64,000 nt of DNA from Acanthornis magna (Eukaryota; Chordata; Aves; Passeriformes; Acanthizidae), in the NCBI GenBank assembly GCA_036785705.1, contig JAWUZG010000056.1, positions 3,473,001-3,537,000 on the forward strand, written 5' to 3'. Numbering within the stretch: the first letter of the stretch is position 1; every line of letters begins with the position of its first letter. A model generated the notes under the pieces. It was given only the letters and a program-made list of their open reading frames with translations, was not told the origin of the DNA and did not search any database. Below are positions 39,434 through 53,074 of this stretch, piece after piece. The translations under genes and the position numbers were made by a program.

Positions 39434-42400
39434 GAAAGGAACATCTATGCTGTTTTAAAACTTTTGAAAATATACATATCTACATCATGGCCCCTTTAGG
39501 AACTCTGTCTTCCCTTGCATGCTGCACCCATGTCTTCATTGCTTGCCTTTACAGAGCACTCTGTAAAGAATTAAAACTCCGTTAAACTCAGTTACATCTC
39601 ATTGCAGAATGTGGTTTATACGTATGAATCATGCCAGAAGGGCGGCCCAGCAGCCACTATTTTCTCTGTAAGTATTTGAAAACCTTAATGACATGTAAAC
39701 CATTTCACTGGGAGAGAGATCAATGATTCTTTAGCAGAAATTCTTAATTCTATGGGACCATACATGTCAGGTAAAAATTCAGTAGCTATGAATGTAGACA
39801 AGTTGTAGTAGAAAGATCCCTATTACTTTCCAAAACATAAACTCCTAGTGCCCCCAGCACATTTATTGCTGCTCTGCTGCACTTGTTTGTTTAAGTGTGC
39901 AGGTCTATTCTCTAACAGACCTGCTCTTCTGGGTGAGGAGAGGAAACCCACTGGCCCTTCTGGCTTTTTGAGGTGGAGCACCTCTTCCCTGTGTTTGCAG
40001 GAAATTAATTGGCCACACTTGACATGCCTGAAGCACAGGGGCTAATGAAATACTCTAAAATACAGGATCTTACTGTGGCCAAATTTTCTCAGGAGAAGAT
40101 TCCTGGGATGGGGAAGTTCTAAGGAATATAATAGGAATTGTACCATTACTATGAAATTCTAAAAGATATCAGTGTCATGTAAGTCTGCAGGCTAGCTCCA
40201 AAACCCTATGAACAGGATATAACTTTTACTTTGAAAAAGATTGCAGAAGTTCCCTGCTGTTCTTACTTCCATTTGGACTCTTGGTCAATCCAGTCCTAAA
40301 TCTGAGAACCATAAAATTATTTGAACCTGATTTCCTGTCCATATTCCTAGCTCCTTCTAAGCACAACTCTGGCAGCCATGAGTCTTGGGCTAGGATTCAG
40401 GAATTGCAATATGCAGAACTGCAAGTTCATAAACTTGGGTAATCAGGAGGTTCTGTTACAACAGACAGACTGTGAATAAACCCAAAGAAAACAGGAATTG
40501 CAACTTCATGAGTTGTGGTGGTGTATCCTGACTTAGCTTTGAGGAATTGAGATGATCCAATTAGTGCTGTTGCAGCTTGACAGTGCCAAATGGGACAGCT
40601 TATTATTCCTACCAAAAGACGTGATACACAAAGTACTTTGAACTTGATTTTCAGCCAATTGGTTGGAACTTGTTTCTACTTTCTTTTGAGAATAAGTTTT
40701 TACAGCTAAATTTTAGGATTTGTGAATAATGGACAAATAGGAGAAAAACTTAAGTCTTAGCAAAACTGATAAATCATTGCACACAACCCCAGGTATGTGT
40801 TAGCCTTTTTTTCAGAACATAAATAATCTCAGCACTGTAAAGTTGTATACCACCATGCTGTCTGTATGCTCATCGATGCCCATTTGTAAATCACTTTCTC
40901 AGTGATTCACCCTTTGTTCTACTACTCAAGGCTGGAACTGCTGTTAGGAGAACAAATTCACCACTCTATGGGAGGCAGCTAGGGCTTGTTCCCATGCCCT
41001 AAAACAGGGGAAAAGGAACTGGGTACAAAGATGTCCACACAGAAAGTAACACAGAAGCTGAAGGCTTAGTTGATTATTCACTGACTACTGCTGTGTCATT
41101 GGCGTTTTGTACAGATGGTAAGGAGCTGTGTTTTATAATCAGAAGAGTCAAGCACAAGCTTGACCTAGGAACTCAGGACTGTTTTTATATTTTTAAAAAA
41201 TTAGATATTAAAAAATCCCGAGGTGGTCTGATTTCCAAGTGAGAAACAGCTGTGCAGTGAAAGTTACTGTTGTTCTTACTGTGTTTGTCTGTGAAACCAC
41301 AGCAAATGTACTCAAATGAAAAATGTGCCAGCACAGTCACTTCTTCATAAAGGGAAAACCACAGGCTTTGCATTGCACAGACGAGAATGGTACAGCCTCC
41401 TTAGAACTACTTGATTGAGGAAACAGTTATATGATAATTTGGATTTCTTTGCAAATGAGACTGGAACTCAGCTCCTCCACAGCATCCAAAGAAGAAAAAC
41501 TCTGAAGCACACCAATCATATCAGCTCCCTGCCTTCCTGTTAGAAATTCATCTAAACATCTAAGACAGCAATTTGCATGCCAGCACCAGAAAGATGTAGC
41601 TTATACCAAATAAGTTTGAGTCTCTTGCAAACAACAGTGATCATATCCAATTGTTAGTGTATATGTATAATACAGAAATGTAACTTGGATTTTTTCAGGG
41701 GTATTCTACACACAGGACCTGAGCTGGCTCTCGGAAAGAAGCTTTAAGCAAACATTTGCACAGAAGTTCAGCACAGGTATGGAATGTTTTTCCAAACTAA
41801 TTAGTCTGTAATTCACCTGCAAATGCTAACTTCAGCAGCACAAACTGATTACATGACCTCAGGAAGTATAGCTGCTTTTTCAAGAATTCATTACAAAAGC
41901 AAAGCACCAGCCAGATAACTGAGAACTTTTTTATAAATTATATTCTTGATGACAAAAAATAAATTTTAGTAATTTTTGCCTTAGTGACAAAAATCAATCT
42001 AGTGATTTGTACAATCAAGAGGGAGTAGTCTACTGCATGCAAAAATTAAATTACGTTCCAGTAAACAACCTGTAAGAACACCAGTCAGGATTCTTTTTTT
42101 CATTGAGAGTTTTGGTGTTAGACTGAGAAGAGGAAAAGTACTCAAATCCTTATTAATCTATCAAACATAGTGAAAGGGAAGAACTAGGATTTTTTCATAT
42201 TACAGAGTCCTAAAACCTCAAGGAATTAACAGTGGCCTGTTAAACAATCTCATTTAAAATGATAGGGAAAAAGAAGTATCAAGCGAAAGGTTGGTTGGAA
42301 AGGATCTAGGTTTAAAAGAGTGTATTATCATAGAGACAATTTTGTTTTGATAATGTCCACTGATATTGTTTTCTCCAGAGGCCACACTGCTCAGAAAAAT

Positions 42401-45400
42401 CACATTCAGAAATGCAGAGAAAACAGATGTATTCTATATGACTTCTCACTAGTAAGCAATGTTAGCAAAAGATCTCTAAAAATGTGTAGCACTTCACCAT
42501 GTAGGCCCTTTTGGTATGAGCCAGGTGAGAGTTTATGCTTGGAGAGGAAAGCTGTGTTTGCTTAGTCCACACTGCTTAGTGGAAACATCAGCCAATTCCA
42601 AATACTGCAGATAGGGTAAGAAACAGAATCACAAAATGTTCTGTTCTTTTTCTTGTCTTTTTTTTTTTTTTAAAGAACACCCCTTTGGGGACTAACTGAA
42701 ACTTTGCTTAGAAGATGACGGTGCTGAACATCTGTACTTTGACAAGCAGTGTTTAAAACCTGTTTCTCATTAGAGTTTTGTCTCTGCAGTATATAGTAAG
42801 AGCTTTGTAAATTATCACTTTAGTATGAGGTATCTGACAGTGATTTTCCTAAACACATTTCATCTGTACATGCCCCAGTTATAGAAGACTGGGATAAGGT
42901 TCATGGTAAAACATTTGTGCCAGCTGTTGTACAATATTTGCTTACTTCAGTGAGCACAGCAAAGATAATATTGTAATCTGCCTGACCACCTCATCCTCTG
43001 AAAACTACCAATGACACTTATTAATTAACATGGCTCCCCAGAAGTTAGACTGCTAAATTTGCACTCCAAGCACCAACAGATGCTGGCTTAATCATGTCGG
43101 ATTTGGTCAGTGAGATGATGCCCTTAATGATATTGTCCTGCAGACTGAAAGCAGATGCCAACAGAACCAAACTCACTCAAGCTGAAGTAAAATGTCGGAA
43201 AATGGTCTAAGTCTTTCAGCATGGTAATTACCCCAATCTTGTGTGATATCTGAACTCATTTGCAAACAAGATATTAAGAAAGCTGTGGAGTACCAGAATG
43301 AATGATGAGTAACGTTGTATTCCCACAACATTCGGCTATGCTCCTCTTAAATTTACTGTTTCAGACCCTCCACAAAGTCTGGCAGTCATTTGAAAATTTA
43401 CAGTAGCAACAGTGTAAGGGATTGTGCAGAGCAGGGAAGAGCTGGAGGTTGTGGGTAGGGGGAGAATTCTCCCTCCAGGTTCCACTATTTGAGCAATGCT
43501 GAGTTAATCTACCAAGCTGCAACAGCTATTCCCCCTTCAAAGCCTCAGCAGCCCACGCAGGAGAAGCAGAATAAGAGTTTATGCTCACTAGAAGTTATAT
43601 TTAACTGTGCAAAACCACTTTTATGTGTATTATCAATGCAATGCTATATATATACATATGTATATTATACTTGAAGGTGGTGGGTTAGGAAGAGGTTTCT
43701 TTCCAAATGAAACACAAGATTCTGTGCTTAAAAAACCCATAAATGTTTCCTTATTAGGGCTACTGAGAGTTGGTTTTTTTAAGACAAGGGGTAGGCGATT
43801 GGCTAGTCTTATCATACAGCTTGAAGTAAAACTGATTCTGATTCTGTTCAATTCACACCTAGGATCTATTAAAATTAGTAATCAGTAATTAGAATTACTT
43901 TGTCCCATGACTAAATTCAACTTCTTCTCTGTCATTTGTAAAAGAAAAAAAAAAAAAGAAGAGCTTTTCAATACATTTCTCATAGGTCTGTTTATGCTAG
44001 TAATACTATGTAGGGGCACCTATAAATTCCAAAGCATTTGCTTTTCTGGTTGCTCATATATTTGCTCATGCATTTCTATTTAAGCTAGAATTTGATTCCA
44101 AATGTTGCCAGTCTGGGAAATTCTAAAATGCTAGTGAGAAGAATTCAGTAGTTTTCAATGATGAAAGTTGGGGGAAATACAAGGTGTAAATATGGTACAT
44201 CTTTGCACAAGGGGAAAAAATGTATCAATAAGGAGACTGTCTGAAAGTAATCCTTTGGGTATCTAAGAAATTCAGTTTTGTTTTGGCCATGTTAGGAGAA
44301 TAAGCAGGGTAAGGCCTAGATTACTAGGTTAAGAATGTAGGAAAGCCCTATATGCAACTGTGGGGTTTTGCAAGAATCTAAAAAAGTCCCTAAAGTCCCA
44401 GTCTAGTATGTAAATTTGTACCAATGTAATTTCATTTATTTACCCCAAAATTGCAAAATAAATATTTCTCTGATCTATCACCAAGCAGCTCATCATTTCA
44501 CCAAAAGCTTTGCAGGAAACATCTGAAGATGTCCTAATCCTTCTCAGCTGGCTCCATTCTAAGTTCCTCTAGTGGAAACACTGGCAGCTGTTTACTTAAA
44601 AAAGCTGCTCACTACATCCCTTCTGGCTGCTGTACCTTACCTGGTGTTACTGTGGAAGAGTTAGCATTTCTGCTGCTCTCCTTTACCAGTTTTAAAAGCT
44701 ACTGTTGAAGGCAGTAAGAACACAACCAGCATGCCTATTTTGCCTGGATATTTATTGTCCAGGGATATTCTAGCTGGCTGCAGGACCAAGGCAGATGGAA
44801 AGATGCAAAACACGCAGCACCAACACTTTTCTTTCATATTACTTTTTCAGGAGCCTCTATTCCAAAAACTCATATAACTTACACCCAAATAGTAGAGAGT
44901 GGTCTGGTAGAAATATAGTGTGCAATAAATCTACGATAGCTTATTGATCCGTTGACTACAACATTAGCAGATACCCAGTGACCGACATTTTGCCTGTGTT
45001 TCCTGAGAGCACTACAAAAGGACTGTAAGTGATTACAGCAAATCTTTTCCTTGCACTAGAGGTCATTTCAGGATATGCTTACTTTAATACCATTTGACTT
45101 GAGCCAAGTTCCTGGTTAGTAAATGCTTTTTATGTTAGGGCTGCAAAAAAGCTTCTGAGGTCGTTTTTCTACAAGTAACCACAACGGTGGCACTCTGAAC
45201 TTTTAAAAATTTTTCTTTTATATTAAGTGGAGGCCCTGTAAGATCTGCTGAATCTGCAAGACCTGAAAAATACAGGATATGTGTGTCTGACTTCAGTGCC
45301 TGCACTTAAATAACCCACATTGTCTAGCTATTGTTAAACTGAACACAGCAAGATAATGATCTCACTGCCCATGCAAATCTACCTCATAAAAGCCAAGTGG

Positions 45401-48400
45401 GTAACAAAGGGAAAAAAGTATACCTATAGAAATTCTACAGAAAGGACCCTTCAAAAGTTGTCCTGCATTTGAACAGCAGAGTATTTTTTTGGCTCTGTCA
45501 GCACCGACTTCCAGACAGCTGATCCAAGATTGGAAGGGGGTGGGGGGAAGTTGGAACATGCTTAACTTATAAAACAGAACTAGAAACCACATGTCCAATA
45601 TAAACAAGTTCCAGGTTTCTGCTCTTGGACGTGCCATAACCATGTTCAGCCAGACAATAACACAATGGAACAGTTGTATTTTAAATGGTTAAAGGTGCCT
45701 TCTTTTCAGATGGAATTCAATTGTGAGTTTGTTTCAAAAAGAATTCCAGTTTAGCAAAAGATTGTTTATGCAAAACTTCTGTCACATACACTTTCCAGTG
45801 TCCTGCAGAGAAGTACTACTGCAGAAAAATCTTCTGCAGATCATTTTGAACACTCTTGTCCATAGGGCTGTGACTAATTTCTAATACAAACACAACTATC
45901 AATTGCAACTGTCCATTCATTAGAAAGCTTGCCTGCTGGTTTACTCCAAACTATTTGTAAGACCCAGGTTCTGCCACTGAGAAGGAAGATGCTACTACCA
46001 GTGCCTAGGATGAGGAAAACAACTGGAGGGTTATCCATAGGTTTCATAGGTTTCCAATAGTTTTCATTACACTGGACCCAAGTCCCACTTCCATGCTAAA
46101 AGAAAAATGGTTTGTGGAAAGAAAAGTCTGTGATATTTCTGATTTTCTATTAGACACATAGTTATAACAATGCTAAATACAGCTTTACTTTAAATGCTTT
46201 TTACCTACAATACCTAAATTCTGTTGTTACCAGAAACTTCATTTTTGTGACTTCTGCATGATTAATATCTCCCTAAAGACAAGGGAGAGAAAAGAGGAAA
46301 AGGAACTAAAGGGAAGCCTTTCACAGGAAAACCTCTATAATCATCAGGAGAGGTGGTTCTCCCTAGTAGCTAATATTAATCAAGTGAGGGGTAAATACAG
46401 ATATCAGCCAACTGGATTCTCCATGGAACCAATTTAACCCTAACTCTTTTGCAGCTGAATTAACTGAATCCTGTTATTGAATCCTGAAGCAGTCTTGTAA
46501 AAGGAGTGAGTAGGAGTTCTACTTTTCTTCCTGACTTCAGCTTCTTTTGAAACATGTAAGTTTTAAAATTTGCTTACTCTATGAAAAGTTTATGCCCTGT
46601 GTTTATTTCAAGGACTTTAAGAGACTTAGAGCATATATATGGTTTTTTATCTTCAATAAACATAGATTGTTTGATCCAGGCTTACAACCAATACTTTTAA
46701 ATAAGAAATTCAGTCTTGGGAATTGCATTGTAGGGTGAGGACTCAGGCAGGATTTTAAGGGGAGTTGTTGAATGTCTTCTCCTGACTTTTCTTTATGTGT
46801 TTAAATTATCTTAGAGGAAGTAAGAAAGGAGTTGCAAAGCTCTTCCAGAGGAAATACAAACAATGCTTTGAAAATCTGTATTGTTTTTAAAAATATAGGC
46901 TTATTGAAAGACTTAAGACTATCAGTTTGCAGAAAAAAAGTAGCAGGGTGCTGAAGTTCTTAACACTGAGGAAGAAGCCTTATGCTTCAGGCTGGAAAGA
47001 AACTGTTTCGTGAGGCTGGTATTTGAATCTGTCCAGAAGCCACCACTTGGGCCCATCTCAGAAAAAAAACCCTTCAGATAAAATATTTTGATGCACTCAG
47101 CAAAGTAAGGAGGTGGAAGGTACTTAAGGGACACAACAGCCTTAGAGGGACCTTGTAGCTTTAGATAATCTGGTGTATGCTAATGAGACTGAGGAAAGCA
47201 TGCAGAGCCTGCAAGTTGTTTTGAACTTTTAACACAAGAAATCAAACTCAGGAGGCCCAACATGCAGAGGGACAAATTCATTTAGTCTGTCCTTTCGCCT
47301 TTGGGAAATCAGCATTGGGGAAAGGCCTTTCCAATTTCCTCTGGCATCCTGTTCAGAGGGAGTGCAGCTCCCCGTAGGTCCTGGCATGCAGAGCAGCCCA
47401 ACTGGCAGCTCAGGAGGATGGATTGAAGCACCAGCACCACTCATTTCAACCTGCTGTACACAAGGGCTGTCTGCAGTCCTGCTTTGCACTGCTCTTGAGT
47501 GGCACAGAAGGCCCTAGATTGGGTTTCTTCTCTTGTAATCTTTTGCTGCAAAGCCTTGGGTCTTCACCAACACTGCCCACCTGCTACACACATACATATA
47601 TACCCCTTCAAGAGTCACTGTGTGCCTAGAGACAAGCTAAAAGAAACCTCAGCCAAGTCTAGTCCATGGTTTTTTAGCTAACTAGCTATGTTTCTGGTAA
47701 TTTCCAGGTGCTAAAATGGAAGATAAAGTTTATTTCAATGATAGGAAAACTTGCTTCTAACATTGGTTAATTTGTTTCTACACACACAGATAGCATCTTG
47801 AATCAGAACTTAAGGGAAACTGTGCTTTACTGTTTTGTTTCGATTAACATAGTGTGAGCAAAGCAGACTTACTAGAACTGAAAGTGATATCCAAACCCCT
47901 ATTTAAAATGGATTATTTGTACTTTATATAAAGGCTTCTTTGCCAGCCTGAGCACAGGCCAGCCTAATCGTTACGCTCTTGTCATACTTGTCACAGTGAG
48001 GCCTGATTGCTTTTTTCTCAGATTGCTTTCAAATACCAAATACATTATTAAATCCTCCATCTTCACATACAGAAGCTACAAAGTCATCAGAGAAATTTTG
48101 CCTAGGGAAACAAGATATAATAACTGATGGGGGAAAAAGAGTACCTAAGCGAAAAAAGAACTTTTTTTCATTTAGGTTTATTAGTGTCATCCTCAAATAT
48201 GTGATTATAGAGATTTAATGTAAAGAAATGGAAATGAGTTGGTTTTTCCTACCTATTTCAATTCAGCTAAAGAATAAGGGTTAGACTAAAAAGAACAACA
48301 GATGCCAAGTAATACACCCTCTACAACTGCAAGGTTAAGCAAGTAGAACACATAGCTGCCCAAGCTCACTCCACCAGCTAGAGACAAAGGTGTTGACCAC

Positions 48401-50822
48401 TTTCTCTTAGATGAGTCCTAACCTGATGTCTATGAGCAAAGATAATATAATTAGGCCTTCTCTTTTTCCTGTGCTCCAACAGCCATATAGAGCTGGTTTA
48501 GCAATAGTACAGAGGAGCTACTGTTAAGCCACATGGCCCCCAAGTTGGTTTTGCTGCAAGACTCTAAGACTCCAGACTGAGACTGGTGCCCACTTCTCCT
48601 TAGCTGATGCTAATTTGTGCAGACTCATTTAATTCTGATGACTGACTGAAAAGCTGTTTCTGTGTTATGATGTGCTGCTTAGTGCTTAGAACTAGTAAGT
48701 TTAAAAGGACAGTTCAATGGAGTTAAATGAAGGTTTATATTGTGCTTTCTCTGTGTTCATGATGCTGTGCTAAAGGAGATGGCAAAAAGCTTGAGAGGTC
48801 ACAATGATTTGGTGGGGAGCTGCAATACATAGGATTCTTGTGATCCCTGCCCAAAATCCCATCAGTTTTTCTCTTTGCATAAATACGTAACATAATGCAA
48901 TAAGCTGGGACTCTCTACAGCCTCTCAGAACATAGTGGTCCTGAACAAAGCTCTAAAAGATTGTAGCCTGTAGATTGCTATTAGGCTCTGTACTATCTCC
49001 CTTCTCCCACTGGTACATCAAGAGACTAACTGGTTTCTAGTAACTCCAGAAAATTTCCAGACCTTTGTGCTGAAAACCTTCTTAGAGGAAGGAGAACTTT
49101 GTCATGTAAATTATTTATCTGATTTTTTTAAAGTCCTTTGTGTTTAGGAATTTTCTCAGTGGAGAGGATTTTTAAAATCAGTGTGTCTGTGAAAATTTTT
49201 GTATCAGTGGGGTCAGTGTAGCTTGGGACAAATGAGGGTGCTGCCTCTGTGGACCACAACAGAGCTTTTGAGATCCATGGGAGCCTTAGTGAAAAAGGAT
49301 TTGGACTTGACAGCAACCCACTGACACTAAATATAACCTTCTGGTAAACATTAAAACTTCAAGGGTCTTGTGGCTGATGATCATGTTGAACTCCAGGACA
49401 TTCAGTGAGACACTAGAGTGGAAAACATAAACACGAAAAGAAATATCGGGGGATGGGAAGTTTGAAAGCTGGCATTTTGGTAACGAAAGTTTTTTTGGCT
49501 GGTTCCTGGATTTGCAGTGTGATAAAGATGAACTACTCATTAGGCTGAGACAAGTTAACCAGTAGTGTACTGAGAAAGCACACAAGAAACTGCGGATTGC
49601 TCCAGCACATTTTGTCCTAATAGGAGTACTAGAAAACACTGTACACTGAGTAAAGGACAAAAAGCAGATGCTCTTGGCATTTCCATCTTGGTTCTTCTGC
49701 TTTAAATAGGAGAATTAGCATCCTCTGAACTGTGGTTTTTACTTTATGTATTTAAGCTCTGATATCTGGCTGTAAGTATCAGAAGGATTCCATACAGAGC
49801 ACCAAACAGCTGGAAAATAGTATCAGCTCTCAGTCTCTATCAACCTGGGCTGGATTTGATGCAATAGTACTTGGAAGGCTCTGTATCTCTTTGACATAAG
49901 CTCAAGGATCTGGTCTATCCTTCCTTGAACCACGAAAAGCAAAGCCTTTACTTTCTCAGCACAACAGCAGATGAGGACAAGCAAGTTTCTAAAGCAGATC
50001 ATAAACTGTTCTGTTCAAATATCTCTTGCATGATCATCAGTTATCTTCTAGCCTGCAGTGCTGTTCTCAGCCTTCAGGTCACCCCTAAATACCAGCTCAT
50101 CTAGTCATACAGCACGTGGAATAAGTTCCACTCCACAGAGAAGTTTTTGACTGTTCTTAGCAAACAGGTTTGGGAGTTATTTGATAGCTGTGTAAAGCAG
50201 CTTCCACATGTACCTGGAGCACTTTCACCACTGCTCTGTGAGGTGGATAGCCATCACCCTATCAATCTGACAGTTGGGCAGACTGATGTGTCACTTAACT
50301 AGTTCAAGATCACTAGAAAGCAGAGGAGACCCAAAGCCCTTGTTCTAAAGCAGTAAAACACCATTACATGTTTTGTAAGAACAAACATTTACCAGTCCCG
50401 GAAGTGATCACTTGTTCTGTTAGCTTAACCCTTATTGTCTTACAAACATTTTTCAAGGCTGTCACAATTTCTTTTAAAGATAAAAAAAAAATTCAAACAC
50501 CTTAGAAAACATTCTGCAAGGGGACTAAGAGGCATTTAAGCCTGTTTAAAACTCAATCCAAACAGAGACAGACCTGTTGCCAGTGAGGAGGGAAACTTGG
50601 CAGCTTTGCTTAAAGCTTCCCACACAGACACTGGAGGCGAAAGAAAACAAAGAAGCTGTAGTCCCCGAGGGTCCTGCCACTCCCTGGGCAAAAACAGTCC
50701 CTTCCCTGCTTTTCCTTCAGCTCTCAGACACACACACGTGCTCTTTTCTCTCAGTGCCATTAGCTACAGTAATAACCAATTAAGCCCTACAGACCTGGAA
50801 AAAATACAGGAAATGAAGAGTT

Positions 50823-50869
50823 AAAAGAAAAAAAAAAAAAAAAAAAGGGAAAAGAGGAAAAAAAGAGAA
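50823..50869. repeat. 47-base homopurine tract
   Basis: An uninterrupted A/G run on the + strand includes about 21 consecutive A bases. It directly abuts the GC-richer block that follows. Such tracts can be nucleosome-poor or form triplexes, and are also hypermutable. Confidence 0.85.
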
Positions 50870-51010
50870 CTTGGAAGCGAGCCAGCGTCCCCGAATGACT
50901 CCGCTCTGCCGGCAGCCTGGAGCGACACTCCCCGCCGGCCCTGCCCTCCCCTCTCTCCCCGCAGAGCGGGCATGCCAAGTCCTCCTCTCTTTATCAGGGG
51001 CTGGAGTTCC
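50870..51010. promoter_or_regulatory. Intronic GC/CpG-richer block
   Basis: About 140 bases with several CpG sites (GCGAGCC, CCCCGAATG, CGCTCTGCCGG, GACACTCCCCGCCGG). It lies about 1.6 kb into the first KLF13 intron and is flanked by a homopurine tract. It stands out from the AT-rich intron and may be an intronic enhancer or an alternative first-exon promoter for a KLF13 form lacking the exon 1 domain. No start site or donor can be assigned. Confidence 0.35.
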
Positions 51011-51866
51011 CCTTCTTGGTCTCTGGTTGGTTTGGGAACCCAGAAACGTTGCTAAATTTATCTTTCACTCTCAGGACAATGGTAAATGCCAGCAATAAGA
51101 ATGCAAAAGAACTGAAAATTAATGGAGACAATTCCCTGCAAGCCAAGTGGAAACACCTTTTCTGTATAACTCCCAAGGCGGCAAAAAGCAGTTACACAGT
51201 GCAAAGCAGGACAGGCTGCCTGGGGTGCCAGGAACACGCTGTTCCTTTGGCTGTGTGCCACAGGGAATTGTCCATCCATATGCTCAAACTTGATGGGGCT
51301 TTCTTCTCTCCCACGGAGAGCAAAGCATACCCTCAAATTAGAATGGCTCTTGCTTTATCTCAGGAGGGCAACAGGAAAAGCTGAAGGCACACTGAAGGTA
51401 GAGCCAGCATGGGTGAGGCTGACACCTCAGAGCTAAAACTCCTCAGGAGTTATGTCATGTTTAGTTCTGAGGAGATCTCTTTCTTACTGCTGTTTATAAG
51501 AGAACTGACCATACATCTTAGTAAACTAATTTGCCATCTGAAATTACTCAGTGGAACAGCTTGCACACGTCTGCTCTAGTCAGTGTGGTGCCTCAACATA
51601 TGTGCTATGATTGGTGCCTTCAGCAGAAATTGGTCTCCTCAATTTTTGGTGTCCCCTGTCTGACGGGAAGCCATCCTGTTTCCCAGCGCCAGGCAGAGGT
51701 GTGAGGTGTGGCAAGTCATGGGGCCTATTTCAAGATGGCCCTCCTAATACTTTCAGTGCAACTTTCACAATGCTTTCAAGACTTCCACTTTTTCCATGGG
51801 TGTGTCTCATAAATTACAGTAGCAACAAAAAAGTGCTCAGTCCTCACCAAGAACTAAGCCCTGAAC

Positions 51867-51900
51867 ACTGATGAGTACCAGTTACTGATGAGTACAAGTT
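51867..51900. repeat. Tandem duplication, 17 bp x 2
   Basis: Two adjacent 17-base units (51867-51883 and 51884-51900) differ at one base and share ACTGATGAGTAC. Intronic slippage-type repeat. Confidence 0.85.
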
Positions 51901-52526
51901 GCATTCAAATGTTTTATTCTTTTGAATTTGGTTATACCCAGCTGCCAAAAGCTTTTTAGACACTGCCCATATCCCCCTCTCTCCTCACTTATGGTGTCTC
52001 CTTGTGACTCGTGTTCAGCCTCTCATCTACCGTCTGCTAACTCTAGCTTTCACAAAGTGTCTGCTAAAGAAAGAAACAGACACACAGCCACGTAGGTGCC
52101 TCTAGAACATTTAATTTTAAAATATCAGCAGTATCGATACTTGCATGGGAAGTGATAAGCTGGTATAAAGGGAGTGACGGGAGCATGGAGTAGGAAAAAT
52201 GGGGAGGTAAGAAGTACTGGAAAGGGAAGAAGACACACAGAACAAGAAGGCCAGCAGCTAAACATTACAGCTTGGTACAATCCACACAGATGACCCGCAT
52301 GCCGCTCCCTGTGACATTAATAAAAAAGGGCAACATTAGCTTTGAATCTATGCCCAGTAAGGGTTTATTCCCTGAGGGGTTTTTTTTTGTTGTTGTTTGG
52401 TTTTCCCGAGCTTGAGTTCCGAGAGGTGAAACTGTAACAGTGGCCAAATAAAAGTTTGGTTGGTTTTGTTTTTCATTTTAATTACCAAGCTGTAACAAAT
52501 AAATCTCTGGCTGGATTGTAACTAAC

Positions 52527-53067
52527 CTGTGTGGGTCCTTAGATGAGCTTTAAGATGGGAAGATTTGCCATAAACTTTTTCACACCCCATATAGTGGCAT
52601 TTGTGCTTTTTCTGGGGTGATCCAGGGTCAGTCCAGCTTCTTATGCGTTTGTTCTTTTGTCTGGGGCTTGGCTCAGTTACTGCAGCCAGGCTAGTAGGTG
52701 TGGCTGCTCTTTCTCCTCCACGCTTACCAGCTGAAGACAGACTTTCTTCCCCAAACTCCTTAGGAGCAATAGAAATGTGTATTTGTTCTGTTACATCAAG
52801 CGTCTCTGTTTTTTCCATCCTTAGAGCAGGTGAGTTTGGGACATGCTGGTTCAGATCTGCTAAAATGCTAGCTACCACAAGTAATGATGATCCATTGTCT
52901 TTCCCGGTTTCTCTGACTTCCCGTCTATCTTCTTCATTGGATGAAGGAAGTATTGCTGCATCAGGTTGGGGATCAGGCTCCCCTTTGGGACTATGGATAA
53001 CAGCACGACTTGACATAGAAACAAGGCACTCTGCTGCAAAATGATCCACATACGCTGCTGTTGCCAT
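52527..53067 (-). CDS. KLF13: KLF13 coding exon 1 (repression domain, NLS, zinc finger 1)
   Basis: This exon encodes residues 1-180 plus the first base of Gly181 of KLF13 (RFLAT-1/BTEB3). KLF13 regulates CCL5 in T cells and acts as a repressor through Sin3A. The start matches mammalian KLF13 almost exactly: [17 protein letters not shown] (residues 6-22) is the Sin3-interacting helix shared with KLF9/14/16. It is followed by an acidic and Ser/Pro-rich segment containing the [11 protein letters not shown] block (about 63-73), a basic segment RQKNKRIR (136-143) suited to nuclear import, and finger 1 with Cys157, Cys162, His175 and His179. The ATG has A at -3 and G at +4. The complete protein is 277 residues against 288 in human. 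The human Pro/Ala-rich middle is replaced here by a less repetitive, lower-GC sequence. The donor is CACACAG/GTTAGT. Confidence 0.97.
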
Positions 53068-53074
53068 TTTTCAT
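52991..53074 (-). promoter_or_regulatory. KLF13: Overlapping upstream ORF at the KLF13 start
   Basis: An ATG 7 bases before the KLF13 start codon opens a 27-codon frame in a different phase and terminates inside exon 1 at TAG (52991-52993). Its context is weak (C at -3, A at +4) while the KLF13 ATG is strong, so leaky scanning would be needed only some of the time. It is certain to be in any mRNA that contains the KLF13 start and its immediate leader. Confidence 0.6.

Larger units (their letters stand above)
25334..52526 (-). other. KLF13: KLF13 intron, 27.2 kb
   Basis: The donor is GTTAGT at 52526-52521 and the acceptor is CAG ending at 25334 (- strand), interrupting a Gly codon after its first base. 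No open frame within it has a recognisable domain, codon-like composition or neighbouring splice signals, so I see no nested gene. Marked sub-elements are a GC-richer island near 50.87-51.0 kb with a homopurine tract, a GC-richer patch near 38.99-39.2 kb, two tandem duplications, a short hairpin and homopolymer runs. An intron this long in a broadly expressed factor gene probably carries enhancers, but none can be shown from one sequence. Confidence 0.85.

Noticed and set aside
51016..51384. 122-codon + strand ORF in the KLF13 intron
   Set aside because: No domain, antisense to the host gene, no promoter or splice evidence.
52601..53044. 147-codon + strand ORF across KLF13 exon 1
   Set aside because: Shadow of the real - strand exon.
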